Assembly: GCF_003335585.1 (NCBI RefSeq)
Contig: NZ_QBFD01000046.1
Location: 1,003,033 to 1,036,607 of the forward strand
Direction: 5' to 3'
Length of the DNA: 33,575 nt
From: Sulfitobacter sp. DFL-14
GTDB lineage: Bacteria > Pseudomonadota > Alphaproteobacteria > Rhodobacterales > Rhodobacteraceae
Program-made: the position numbers and the translations under genes
The notes under the pieces: model-generated
Told to the model about the DNA's origin: nothing
The model's input: only the letters and a program-made list of their open reading frames with translations
Database searches by the model: none
Part shown: one piece after another, positions 25,891-33,406 of the stretch
How positions within the stretch are numbered: the first letter of the stretch is position 1
Layout of the letters: every line of letters starts with the position of its first letter

Positions 25891-26808
25891 ATGCCCATCA
25901 AAATTCCCGCCACCCTGCCCGCCTATGACGTGCTGAGCCGCGAGGGCGTGATGCTGCTGGACGACGAGCTGGCCGACCATCAGGACATTCGCCCGCTGAA
26001 GATCGCGCTGCTGAACCTGATGCCCAAGAAGATCCAGACAGAGAACCAGTTTGCCCGGCTGATCGGGGCCACACCCCTGCAGATCGAACTCAGCCTGCTG
26101 CGCATGTCGGACCACCGCACGCGCAACACCGCCGCTGCGCATATGGAAAGCTTCTATCGCCCGGTGAGCGAGATCTGGGACGAGAAATTCGACGGGCTGA
26201 TCATCACCGGCACCCCCATCGAACACATGGATTTCACCGAAGTCACCTATTGGGACGAGCTGAAACGCGTGATGGACTGGACCCAGACCAACATTCATTC
26301 CACCTTCGGCGTCTGCTGGGGCGGGATGGCGATGATCAACCATTTCCACGGGGTCAGGAAACACATCCTTGAGGAAAAGGCCTTTGGCTGTTTCCGGCAC
26401 CGCAACCTCGCCCCCGCCTCGCCCTATCTGCGCGGGTTTTCGGACGATTGCATCGTGCCTGTTTCGCGCTGGACAGAGATGCGCCAGGACGAGGTTGATG
26501 CCCATCCCAAGCTGACCACCCTGCTGGCCAGCGACGAGGTCGGCCCCTGCCTGATCGAAGATCCGGGTCACCGCGCGCTCTATGTCTTCAACCACTTCGA
26601 ATACGACAGCGACACGCTGAAACAGGAATACGACCGCGACGTGGCCTCCGGCACGCCGATCAACGTGCCCTGCAATTACTACCCCGATGACGATCCCACC
26701 CGCGCGCCGATGAACCGCTGGCGCAGCCATGCGCATCTGCTTTACGGCAACTGGATCAACGAGATCTATCAAAGCTGCCCCTATGATATTTCGCTGATCG
26801 GCACCTGA
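25891..26808 (+). CDS. metA: Homoserine O-acetyltransferase MetA type
   Basis: 305 residues from the ATG at 25891. Acylates homoserine for methionine synthesis. Catalytic triad Cys142 (FGVCWGGMAM), His235 and Glu237 (FNHFEYD) are intact. Residue 111 is Glu (TGTPIEHMDFTEVTYW); in the family Glu here selects acetyl-CoA and Gly selects succinyl-CoA, so this is likely the acetyl-type enzyme despite belonging to the MetA rather than MetX family. An upstream in-frame extension to 25669 overlaps the secreted-protein gene and is rejected. No SAM-II riboswitch was recognised in the 151-base leader. Confidence 0.93.
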   Translation: MPIKIPATLPAYDVLSREGVMLLDDELADHQDIRPLKIALLNLMPKKIQTENQFARLIGATPLQIELSLLRMSDHRTRNTAAAHMESFYRPVSEIWDEKFDGLIITGTPIEHMDFTEVTYWDELKRVMDWTQTNIHSTFGVCWGGMAMINHFHGVRKHILEEKAFGCFRHRNLAPASPYLRGFSDDCIVPVSRWTEMRQDEVDAHPKLTTLLASDEVGPCLIEDPGHRALYVFNHFEYDSDTLKQEYDRDVASGTPINVPCNYYPDDDPTRAPMNRWRSHAHLLYGNWINEIYQSCPYDISLIGT

Positions 26809-26812
26809 GCTG

Positions 26813-27784
26813 ATGCGGGCCGGCGTGTTTCTTGCCCTTGTCCTGCTGGCGGTGCTGATCGGTATCGTCCAATGGCGCGCAGCCGCGCGTGAAGCCGCGG
26901 CAGAGGCCGCCACCCCGCCCGTCGGGCAGATCCTGAACATCGACGGCGTGCCGGTGCATGCGCTGGTCATGGGCGAAGGCCCCGATCTGGTGCTGATCCA
27001 CGGGGCCAGCGGCAATCTGCGCGACTTTACCACGGGCTTTGCGGAGCAGCTGGCCGACCGCTACCGCGTGATCCTCTTTGACCGCCCCGGCATGGGCTGG
27101 ACGGGCCGCCTGCCCGGGTCGGGCGGTGCCTGGAACACCAGCGAAGAGACGCCGCAGGCCCAGGCCGTATTGCTGCAAAAGGCCGCCGATGCGCTGGAGG
27201 TGCGCAACCCCATCGTGCTGGGCCATTCCTTTGGCGGGATCGTGGCCATCGCCTGGGGCCTGTCGCGCCCCGATGACACCGCCGCGCTGGTGCTGGCCGG
27301 TGCCGTGTCGGAGCCCTGGCCCGGCGGGCTGGGCTGGACCTATACGGTCAACGGTTCGCTGCCGGGTGGTGCGCTCTTTGTACCGATGGTCACCGCCTTT
27401 GTCCCGAAGTCCTATGTAGAGGTCAGCATCAATGCCATCTTTGCCCCGCAGGAGGCCCCGGCAGGCTATGGCGACCATCTGGGCACCGGGCTGACCCTGC
27501 GCCGCACATCGCTGCGCGCCAATGCCCAGCAGGTCAATGCCCTGCGCCCGCATGTGGTTGAAATGCAAAAGCAATACGCCAGGCTGACCATGCCGATCGA
27601 GGTGGTGCACGGTGATGCCGATACCATCGTGCCCGCGCATATCCACGCCGAGGTGCTGATCGGCGACGTGCCCCGTGGCGCCTTGAAGATCCTGCCGGGT
27701 CAGGGCCACATGCTGCAGCATACCGCACCGGGGGAACTTGTTGCCGCCATTGACCGGGCCGCAGCCCATGCGGGTTTGCGTTAA
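26813..27784 (+). CDS. Alpha/beta hydrolase, membrane-anchored
   Basis: 323 residues. An N-terminal hydrophobic segment (about 4-19) probably anchors it to the membrane with the catalytic domain periplasmic. Oxyanion motif LIHGASGN (His63-Gly64), nucleophile Ser139 in GHSFGG, an acid in HGDADTIV (Asp268/270) and His299 in GQGHMLQH. Resembles the general hydrolase fold (lipase, esterase, haloalkane dehalogenase-like); substrate unknown. It starts 4 bases after metA, suggesting cotranscription. Confidence 0.87.
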   Translation: MRAGVFLALVLLAVLIGIVQWRAAAREAAAEAATPPVGQILNIDGVPVHALVMGEGPDLVLIHGASGNLRDFTTGFAEQLADRYRVILFDRPGMGWTGRLPGSGGAWNTSEETPQAQAVLLQKAADALEVRNPIVLGHSFGGIVAIAWGLSRPDDTAALVLAGAVSEPWPGGLGWTYTVNGSLPGGALFVPMVTAFVPKSYVEVSINAIFAPQEAPAGYGDHLGTGLTLRRTSLRANAQQVNALRPHVVEMQKQYARLTMPIEVVHGDADTIVPAHIHAEVLIGDVPRGALKILPGQGHMLQHTAPGELVAAIDRAAAHAGLR

Positions 27785-27832
27785 TCCCCTTAACATCCCA
27801 TATTGAAACCAAAGACCCTTTCAGGAGGCCCC

Positions 27833-28702
27833 ATGGACCTGCCCTTTGACGGCGCGATCAGCGCCTTTTACGAGAATGAAGCGCCCGACCAGATCCGCAA
27901 CGCGATCCGCCGGGCCGACAAGGGAGACGTGATCTCCGCCTCCTACCCCCATTCGGAGCGGCTGGCGCGCAAGGTCTATGAGCACGCCTTCGACAAGCTG
28001 CAGATCGAACTGGTCAAGCTGCAATCCTGGGTCCGCGACAGCGGCACCCGGATCGTGATGGTCTTCGAAGGCCGCGATGCCGCCGGAAAAGGTGGTACAA
28101 TCAACCGGATGCGCACCAATCTTAACCCACGCGCCGCCCGCGTCGTCGCCCTGTCCAAACCGACAGAGACGGAACAGGGCGAATGGTATTTCCAGCGCTA
28201 TCTGCGCCATCTGCCCACTGCGGGAGAAATGGTTTTCTACGACCGGTCCTGGTACAACCGGGGCGTGGTCGAACCTGTCTTCGGGTTCTGCACCCCGGAT
28301 CAGAACAGGCATTTCTTCAACCAGGTGCCGGATTTCGAAAAGATGCTGGTGGATGACGGCATCCATCTGTTCAAGTTCTGGCTGAACGTGGGCCGCGCCG
28401 AACAGCTGCGCCGCATGCTGGCGCGCGAAAGCGATCCCTTGAAACAATGGAAGCTCAGCAGCATCGACGTTCAGGGGCTGGCCAAATGGGATGCCTATTC
28501 CGAGGCGATCAAGGACACGCTGACGCGCAGCCATACCGACCATGCGCCCTGGACCATCATCCGCTCTGACGACAAGCGCCGCGCGCGGCTGAACGCCATG
28601 CGGGTGCTCTGCCATGCCTTTGACTACCCTCAGAAAGACGCGCGGGCCATCGGCGCGATCGACCCGCTGATCTGCGGCGGTCCGGACCTCTGGGATGCCT
28701 AA
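27833..28702 (+). CDS. ppk2: Polyphosphate kinase 2
   Basis: 289 residues from the ATG at 27833 (AGGAGGCCCC upstream). Transfers phosphate from polyphosphate to nucleotides (GDP/ADP) in the family. Walker A FEGRDAAGKGG (78-88) and Walker B YDRSWYNRG (136-144), with the lid module containing KWKLSS-like QWKLSSIDVQG. Single-domain, class I-like length. It ends by overlapping the TetR gene by 8 bases, suggesting coordinated expression. Confidence 0.93.
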   Translation: MDLPFDGAISAFYENEAPDQIRNAIRRADKGDVISASYPHSERLARKVYEHAFDKLQIELVKLQSWVRDSGTRIVMVFEGRDAAGKGGTINRMRTNLNPRAARVVALSKPTETEQGEWYFQRYLRHLPTAGEMVFYDRSWYNRGVVEPVFGFCTPDQNRHFFNQVPDFEKMLVDDGIHLFKFWLNVGRAEQLRRMLARESDPLKQWKLSSIDVQGLAKWDAYSEAIKDTLTRSHTDHAPWTIIRSDDKRRARLNAMRVLCHAFDYPQKDARAIGAIDPLICGGPDLWDA

Positions 28703-29312
28703 GCGCGGCTATCACCACGGCAATCTCCGGCAGGCACTGATTGACGCCGCACTAGAGCTGATCGAGGCGCGCGGCCCCACCGGCTTTACCCTGTCGGAGG
28801 CGGCCAAACAGGCGGGGGTGACCCCGGCGGCGGTCTATCGCCACTTTGATGGCCGCGAGGACCTGATCGCCGAAGCTGCCCGGCAGGGCTATGAGATTTT
28901 TGCCGATCTGATGGATTTTGCCTATCAATCCGGCCAGCCCTCTGCGCTCAGGGCATTCGAGGCGACGGGCCGCGCCTATCTGGCCTTTGCCCGCAAATAC
29001 CCCGGCCATTACATCGCGATGTTCGAAAGCGGCATCTCGGTGAACCGCACCCCGGAACTGGCCGCCGTGGCGGGCCGCGCCAATGCGGTGCTGGAACGCG
29101 CCGCCACCGACCTCAGCCAGCATATCCCCGAGGACAGACGCCCGCCCGCCTCCATGTTCTCGGCCCATATCTGGGCGATGAGCCATGGGGTGGTGGAACT
29201 TTTTGCCCGCAACTCCCCCGGCCGCGCCTCGCCCTTTCCGGCGGACGACCTGCTGGAAACCGGCATCGGCATCTACCTGCGGGGTCTGGGGCTGGTGCGC
29301 CCGGATGAGTGA
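28695..29312 (+). CDS. TetR/AcrR family regulator
   Basis: 205 residues. The N-terminal helix-turn-helix is clear: HHGNLRQALIDAALELIEA then FTLSEAAKQAGVTPAAVYRHF (about 31-52). The C-terminal ligand domain has a helical pattern; AHIWAMSHGVVELFARN is typical of the WHG-type C-terminal domain. It overlaps ppk2, so it may control ppk2 or itself; no operator was identified. Confidence 0.9.
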   Translation: MPKRGYHHGNLRQALIDAALELIEARGPTGFTLSEAAKQAGVTPAAVYRHFDGREDLIAEAARQGYEIFADLMDFAYQSGQPSALRAFEATGRAYLAFARKYPGHYIAMFESGISVNRTPELAAVAGRANAVLERAATDLSQHIPEDRRPPASMFSAHIWAMSHGVVELFARNSPGRASPFPADDLLETGIGIYLRGLGLVRPDE

Positions 29313-29345
29313 CAATGCGATTTGCCGCAATTGATTATGCGGGTG

Positions 29346-29375
29346 TGAAAAAACTCAAGAACAACAAATCTTGAG
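29346..29375 (-). terminator. Intrinsic terminator, minus strand
   Basis: On the minus strand CTCAAGA and TCTTGAG (29354-29360 and 29369-29375) form a perfect 7-bp stem with an 8-base loop, followed by a run of seven T. It would end leftward transcripts from the LLM oxidoreductase gene, with a 3' tail of about 210 bases. On the plus strand the 3' arm overlaps the ribosome site of the small ORF at 29385. Confidence 0.75.
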
Positions 29376-29384
29376 GAAAAACGC

Positions 29385-29576
29385 ATGTTCACCGAAGTGA
29401 GAGACCCAGCACAGATCACAGAATTAGAGCACATCAAAAGGGGCAACCATTTGCCCACAGATGACCCTTGGGGGCGCGAAGTGATCATCCTTGAAGTCAA
29501 CAAGACCTATGACGCATTCGACGGCTCCGAAAAGCCGACAATCACCGCTATAAGGTTCTGGTGGGCCTTGGGGTAA
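29385..29576 (+). CDS. Possible 63-residue protein, unknown
   Basis: Begins MFTEVRDPAQITELEHIKRG and ends IRFWWALG. GAGGA lies 7 bases upstream of the ATG, a good ribosome site. Codon choice is unlike the neighbours (AGA, AGG, TTA, ATA all occur), and the region is AT-richer, so it could be a recent arrival, a gene remnant, or chance. It sits antisense to the 3' end region of the LLM oxidoreductase transcript. No family recognised. Confidence 0.3.
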   Translation: MFTEVRDPAQITELEHIKRGNHLPTDDPWGREVIILEVNKTYDAFDGSEKPTITAIRFWWALG

Positions 29577-29582
29577 ACTCGG

Positions 29583-30587
29583 TCACTCGGCGGCTGTTGT
29601 ACGAGGGGTCCCAAGTTCCGCCATCACCTCTGCCGCAATCTCAAAAGACCTCAGCCGCGCCGTATGGTCGTGGATCTGCCCGGTCAGGATCAGCTCGTCC
29701 GGCTGATGGCGCGCGATCATCTCGGCCAGCTGCGCGCGCACCGTCTCGCGGCTGCCCACCGCCGTGACCCGCAGCGCCTGATCCACGCCACGGCGCACCG
29801 CGGCACCGATTTCGGCGTCGATGTCCGCCACCGGGCGCGGCAGCTTGCCGCGCTGGCCGGTGCGCATCCGGGCAAAGGCCTGCTGCATCGAGGTCCGAAG
29901 ATACGCGCCTTCCTCGTCCGTATCGGCGGCAAAGACATTCACCGCCAGCATGAACTGCGGCTTGTCCAGCTGCGCCGAAGGCTGGAACTGCTGCCGGTAG
30001 ACCGCCACCGCCTGCTCCAGCGCATCGGGGGCAAAATGCGAGGCAAAGGCGTAAGGCAGCCCGAAATGCGCCGCCACCTGCGCGCCGTAGAGCGAGGAGC
30101 CCAGGATCCACAGCGGCACATGGGTGCCCTCGCCCGGCAGGGCGCGCACCGTCGCATGGGGCACAGGCGCGCCAAGGTAGCCCTGCAATTCGGCCACATC
30201 GCCCACGAAATCGTCGCTGCCCACCCGGCGCAGCGCCTGATAGACCGCCTGATCGCCCCCCGGCGCGCGCCCCAGGCCCAGGTCGATCCTGTCACCATAA
30301 AGGGTCGCCAGCGTGCCGAATTGTTCCGCAATCGCCAGCGGCGCGTGGTTGGGCAGCATGATGCCCCCGGCCCCCACCCGCATGCTGCGGGTCACGCTGG
30401 CGACATGGCCGATCAGCACCGATGTCGCGGCAGAGGCGATGCCGGGCATGTTGTGATGCTCCGCCATCCAGTAACGGTGATATCCCAGCGCCTCGGCCCG
30501 CTGCGCCAGTTCGGTGGTATTGCGCATCGCCTGCGCCGCATCGCTGCCTTCGGGGACAGGTGCCAGATCGAGAAGGGAATATTTCAC
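29583..30587 (-). CDS. LLM-class flavin-dependent oxidoreductase
   Basis: 334 residues from the GTG at 30587 (minus), chosen because AAGGAG lies at 30594-30599 and the product begins KYSLLDLAPVPEG; a longer frame starting at 30611 would place that site inside the gene. Bacterial luciferase-like FMN monooxygenase/reductase. Seen: YHRYWMAEHHNMPGIASAA, RVGAGGIMLPNHAPL, and LGRAPGGDQ. The substrate is unknown. It has its own promoter region in the spacer before rpsI and its own terminator. Confidence 0.92.
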   Translation of the reverse strand: MKYSLLDLAPVPEGSDAAQAMRNTTELAQRAEALGYHRYWMAEHHNMPGIASAATSVLIGHVASVTRSMRVGAGGIMLPNHAPLAIAEQFGTLATLYGDRIDLGLGRAPGGDQAVYQALRRVGSDDFVGDVAELQGYLGAPVPHATVRALPGEGTHVPLWILGSSLYGAQVAAHFGLPYAFASHFAPDALEQAVAVYRQQFQPSAQLDKPQFMLAVNVFAADTDEEGAYLRTSMQQAFARMRTGQRGKLPRPVADIDAEIGAAVRRGVDQALRVTAVGSRETVRAQLAEMIARHQPDELILTGQIHDHTARLRSFEIAAEVMAELGTPRTTAAE

Positions 30588-30648
30588 GGCAATCTCCTTG
30601 TTGCTTCCCAAGATAGACAGCCGCAGCCCGGGTAAAACCCTGCCTCAT

Positions 30649-30705
30649 TCTTTTTGGCAAAAAATATTCCCGGTGGGGGTCCGGGGGAGGCAGCGCCTCT
30701 CCCGG
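30649..30705. repeat. Dispersed hairpin repeat, copy 3
   Basis: TTCTTTTTGGCAAAAAATAT then TCCCGGTGGGGGT is followed by an 11-bp stem, CCGGGGGAGGC at 30681-30691 and GCCTCTCCCGG at 30695-30705 (one G-T pair), loop AGC. Same order of parts as copies 1 and 2. It lies upstream of the LLM gene and downstream of rpsI. Confidence 0.6.
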
Positions 30706-30759
30706 CGGTCGGCGCGCGCCAGCGCGTCGAAATCACTTGGAAAAAACCTCAGGAAACGA

Positions 30760-30787
30760 AAAGGCCGCACCAGATGGCGCGGCCTTT
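30760..30787 (-). terminator. Intrinsic terminator of rplM-rpsI
   Basis: AAAGGCCGC and GCGGCCTTT (30760-30768 and 30779-30787) pair perfectly; on the minus strand the stem runs into TTTTCGTTT. It lies 21 bases past the rpsI stop, the expected place for the operon terminator. Confidence 0.85.
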
Positions 30788-30808
30788 CCCGAAAATATGA
30801 ACAGCAGC

Positions 30809-31318
30809 TTAACGCTTGGAGAACTGGAAGCTCTTACGCGCCTTGGCCTTGCCGTATTTCTTCCGCTCGACAACGCGGCTGTCACGGGTCAGGAAACCTG
30901 CCGCTTTCAGCGCGCCGCGCAGGGAGGGGTCATAAAGCTGCAGCGCCTTGGAGACACCGTGCTTGACCGCACCGGCCTGACCGGACAGACCGCCACCCTT
31001 GACGGTGGCGACCACGTCGAACTGGCCTTCGGTATTGGTGATGCCGAAAGGCTGCGCCAGGATCATCTGCAGCACGGGGCGCGCAAAATATTCGTTCTGC
31101 GGCTTGCCGTTGACGGTGACCTTGCCGGAACCGGGCTTGATCCAGACGCGGGCAACCGCATCTTTCCGCTTGCCGGTGGCATAGGCACGGCCCAATTCGT
31201 CACGCACGGGCTCACGGCTGATGGCTTCTGACGAAGCAGCACCTTGCACGCCGCCGATGTTCTCGGTCACAACCGCTTCGAGACCTTCGAGTGTTTTGAT
31301 TTCGTCAACCATGCTCAT
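30809..31318 (-). CDS. rpsI: Ribosomal protein S9
   Basis: 169 residues. Small-subunit protein whose C-terminal tail contacts P-site tRNA. The S9 core starts at RAYATGKRKDAVARVW; GSGKVTVNGK, GGGLSGQAGAVKHG and the basic tail RKKYGKAKARKSFQFSKR are intact. About 40 extra N-terminal residues compared with E. coli (130 residues) are typical of alphaproteobacteria. Start ATG overlaps the rplM stop as ATGA; a second in-frame ATG at 31312 is possible. Second gene of rplM-rpsI. Confidence 0.97.
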   Translation of the reverse strand: MSMVDEIKTLEGLEAVVTENIGGVQGAASSEAISREPVRDELGRAYATGKRKDAVARVWIKPGSGKVTVNGKPQNEYFARPVLQMILAQPFGITNTEGQFDVVATVKGGGLSGQAGAVKHGVSKALQLYDPSLRGALKAAGFLTRDSRVVERKKYGKAKARKSFQFSKR

Positions 31319-31776
31319 GCGCTCCGGGTGTTTTTCTTGTTCATGGACTTCACGTCCAGAACGTCGGGGTTTTGCGCCTCGTGCGGGTGCTCGCCACCTG
31401 CATAGACGCGCAGGTTGGTCATGATCTGGCGGCTCAGGCGGTTGCCGGGCAGCATGCGCTTGACGGCCTGGGTCACGACCCGCTCGGGGTGCGCGCCTTC
31501 GAGGATCTGCGCCTTGGTGCGGCTCTTGATCCCGCCGGGGTGGCCGGTGTGCCAGTAGAAGTGCTCTTCACGCTTCTTGCCGGTCATCTGGATCTTCTCG
31601 GCATTGATGACGATGACATTGTCACCGCAATCCATGTGAGGGGTGAAGGACGGCTTGTGCTTGCCGCGCAGCCGCATGGCAACGATCGACGCAAGACGGC
31701 CCAGCACGACGCCTTCGGCGTCAATGATGATCCACTTCTTGTCGATGTCTGCCGGTGTTGCAGAGAAAGTTTTCAT
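31315..31776 (-). CDS. rplM: Ribosomal protein L13
   Basis: 153 residues. Early-assembly large-subunit protein. Family stretches: KKWIIIDAEGVVLGRLAS, GDNVIVINAEKIQMTGKK, YWHTGHPGGIKSRT and KRMLPGNRLSRQIM. Ends by ATGA overlap with rpsI. The leader of about 57 bases contains a hairpin at 31802-31821 just upstream of the ribosome site, and a good promoter lies before it. Confidence 0.97.
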   Translation of the reverse strand: MKTFSATPADIDKKWIIIDAEGVVLGRLASIVAMRLRGKHKPSFTPHMDCGDNVIVINAEKIQMTGKKREEHFYWHTGHPGGIKSRTKAQILEGAHPERVVTQAVKRMLPGNRLSRQIMTNLRVYAGGEHPHEAQNPDVLDVKSMNKKNTRSA

Positions 31777-31801
31777 CGGAAATTCCCGTTTGGTGGTGAA
31801 A

Positions 31802-31821
31802 GCAGGGGCAAAGCACCCTGC
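31802..31821 (-). promoter_or_regulatory. Hairpin in rplM leader
   Basis: On the minus strand GCAGGG pairs with CCCTGC, extended by GC/GC with one bulged base, around TTT. It lies between the inferred transcription start and the ribosome site (GGGAA). Ribosomal protein leaders are often bound by their product; whether L13 binds here is inference. Confidence 0.4.
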
Positions 31822-31839
31822 CTGGTAACTGATGGGCGG

Positions 31840-31867
31840 GTTATAAACATCCCCTGCGCCCGGTCAA
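31840..31867 (-). promoter_or_regulatory. Likely rplM-rpsI promoter
   Basis: On the minus strand a -35 TTGACC (31862-31867) and a -10 TATAAC (31840-31845) are 16 bases apart, about 65 bases upstream of rplM. This is the best sigma-70-like promoter seen in the window. Confidence 0.7.
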
Positions 31868-31938
31868 GCGACACTTTGTCCGATTTATAATGCAAAAACA
31901 AGTACTTGAAATTAAGGTATTATTTTACCCCATCCTGC

Positions 31939-31957
31939 ACCGGGTTCGGCACCCGGT
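31939..31957. repeat. Palindrome upstream of 32031 gene
   Basis: ACCGGG at 31939-31944 and CCCGGT at 31952-31957 pair around TTCGGCA. It is in the divergent spacer between rplM and the small membrane-protein gene, 74 bases before the latter. It may be an operator; no T run follows. Confidence 0.35.
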
Positions 31958-32030
31958 TTGCGGCGCAAGGTTCCCGTCTGACCCTGTCCCGTGCTAGGGT
32001 AGCATCTGTCGCGTCACAACAGGCTCTTCA

Positions 32031-32345
32031 ATGTTTTCGCCCCCCGGCCCCCTTCTTGCCACCCTCGCCCTGCTGGTGCTGTCCACCGCCATCGGCATCC
32101 GCCCCGTGGTCAAGCTGATCCAGGTCTATGAGGCGCGCCACGAATTGCGCCCCGGTTCCGCCGGGCGCATCCGGTCGCTTGCGGGCTGGGCAGTGATTGC
32201 CTTCTGGCTGATGGCGACATGGTTTTTCGCCACCATCATCGGCGACTGGCATGTGACGGGCGATCTGGCCGGGGCGATCGATCGGTCCTGGCTGCGGCTG
32301 CGCATCCTGCTGGAAATTGCCGCCGCCCTGGGGGACAACGACTGA
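32031..32345 (+). CDS. Small two-span membrane protein, unknown
   Basis: 104 residues. Two hydrophobic segments, about 5-25 (LLATLALLVLSTAIGIRP) and 49-70 (GWAVIAFWLMATWFFATIIG), with a basic loop (EARHELRPGSAGRIRS) between them. The stop overlaps the start of the next gene by one base (TGATG), so the two are probably translated together. No family recognised. Its partner has zinc ribbons and one span, suggesting a membrane complex. Confidence 0.7.
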   Translation: MFSPPGPLLATLALLVLSTAIGIRPVVKLIQVYEARHELRPGSAGRIRSLAGWAVIAFWLMATWFFATIIGDWHVTGDLAGAIDRSWLRLRILLEIAAALGDND

Positions 32346-33406
32346 TGCCGGGTGACAGCACCGAGCGGGTTGAAGCGGATCAGGCCGCGCTGTCCTGCGC
32401 CGCCTGTGGCGGGCATTGCATCTTTTCTCCGCTGAAGGGCCAGTTGGAATGCACCAGTTGCGGCACCGCCTATGGCGTCGAGACCCCCGAAGACTCCGAT
32501 GCGGCGCGGGAATTCGCCTATGACCCCGAGGCGCCGGAGAACGACCCGCCCGAACTGACCCGCGAGCGCATCTATCAGTGTCGCAACTGCGGCGGTGCCG
32601 TCCTCTTTGTGGGCGCGGCCCTTTCCGAACATTGCCCCTATTGCAATGGCCCGGTTGTGCTGGGCACCGGGGATGCCGGCTATCGGACCAAGGCGCTGAT
32701 CCCGTTTCAGGCCGATCACGGTTTTGCCCGCCGCCAGATGCGGGCCTGGGTGGGCAAACGGCTGGCCGCGCCAGGCAGCCTGCCCGCGCTGCTGGAAGAC
32801 GCGCGGCTGGCCGGGCTTTATGCGCCCTTCTGGACCTTCGACAGTCATGAGGCCCTGCAGTACTGGGCCAAATATACCACCGGCTCCGGCGACAACCGCC
32901 GCACCCACAAGACCTCCGGGGCGCTGCAGATCGCCTTTGACGACCTGCTGATGCCCGCCTCGCCCCATGTCACCCCGCTGATCCGCGACGGCATTCTGCA
33001 TGACTTCGACCCCGGATCGCTCAGGCCTTTTCAGGTGGGTTATCTGGCTGGGTTTGCAGCCGAGCGCCATCACCAGAGCGTCGCACAGGGGCTTGCCGCC
33101 AATGCCCCCGACAAGAAGCTGCTGATCCGAAACCGGATCAGGCACCACATCAACAAATCCGGCGTTCACGACATCCGCTATCAGACCGATACCACCGGCA
33201 TCCATTACCGCCGCATCCTGCTGCCGGTCTGGATCGCGCATTACAGCTATGGTGGCAAACCCATGAAGGTGGTCGTCTCGGGCATCGACGGGCGCACCTT
33301 TGGCGAACGCCCCTTTTCGAAATGGAAACTGGCCGCCTATGCCGCGGGCCTGTCGGCCATGGCAATCGCGCTGGGGCTGGCCTGGGGTGCCGGCGGGCTG
33401 CTCTGA
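32345..33406 (+). CDS. Zinc-ribbon membrane protein, unknown
   Basis: 353 residues from the ATG at 32345, overlapping the previous stop. Two zinc ribbons: Cys18, Cys21, Cys36, Cys39 (with Cys25), and Cys79, Cys82, Cys97, Cys100. A middle region contains GLYAPFWTFDSHEALQYWAK and LLPVWIAHYSYGGKPM, and a C-terminal hydrophobic helix (about 328-351) anchors it. Such proteins are sometimes annotated as primosomal protein N' -like or TFIIB-type zinc finger proteins, but no helicase motifs are present. Function unknown. Confidence 0.75.
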   Translation: MPGDSTERVEADQAALSCAACGGHCIFSPLKGQLECTSCGTAYGVETPEDSDAAREFAYDPEAPENDPPELTRERIYQCRNCGGAVLFVGAALSEHCPYCNGPVVLGTGDAGYRTKALIPFQADHGFARRQMRAWVGKRLAAPGSLPALLEDARLAGLYAPFWTFDSHEALQYWAKYTTGSGDNRRTHKTSGALQIAFDDLLMPASPHVTPLIRDGILHDFDPGSLRPFQVGYLAGFAAERHHQSVAQGLAANAPDKKLLIRNRIRHHINKSGVHDIRYQTDTTGIHYRRILLPVWIAHYSYGGKPMKVVVSGIDGRTFGERPFSKWKLAAYAAGLSAMAIALGLAWGAGGLL

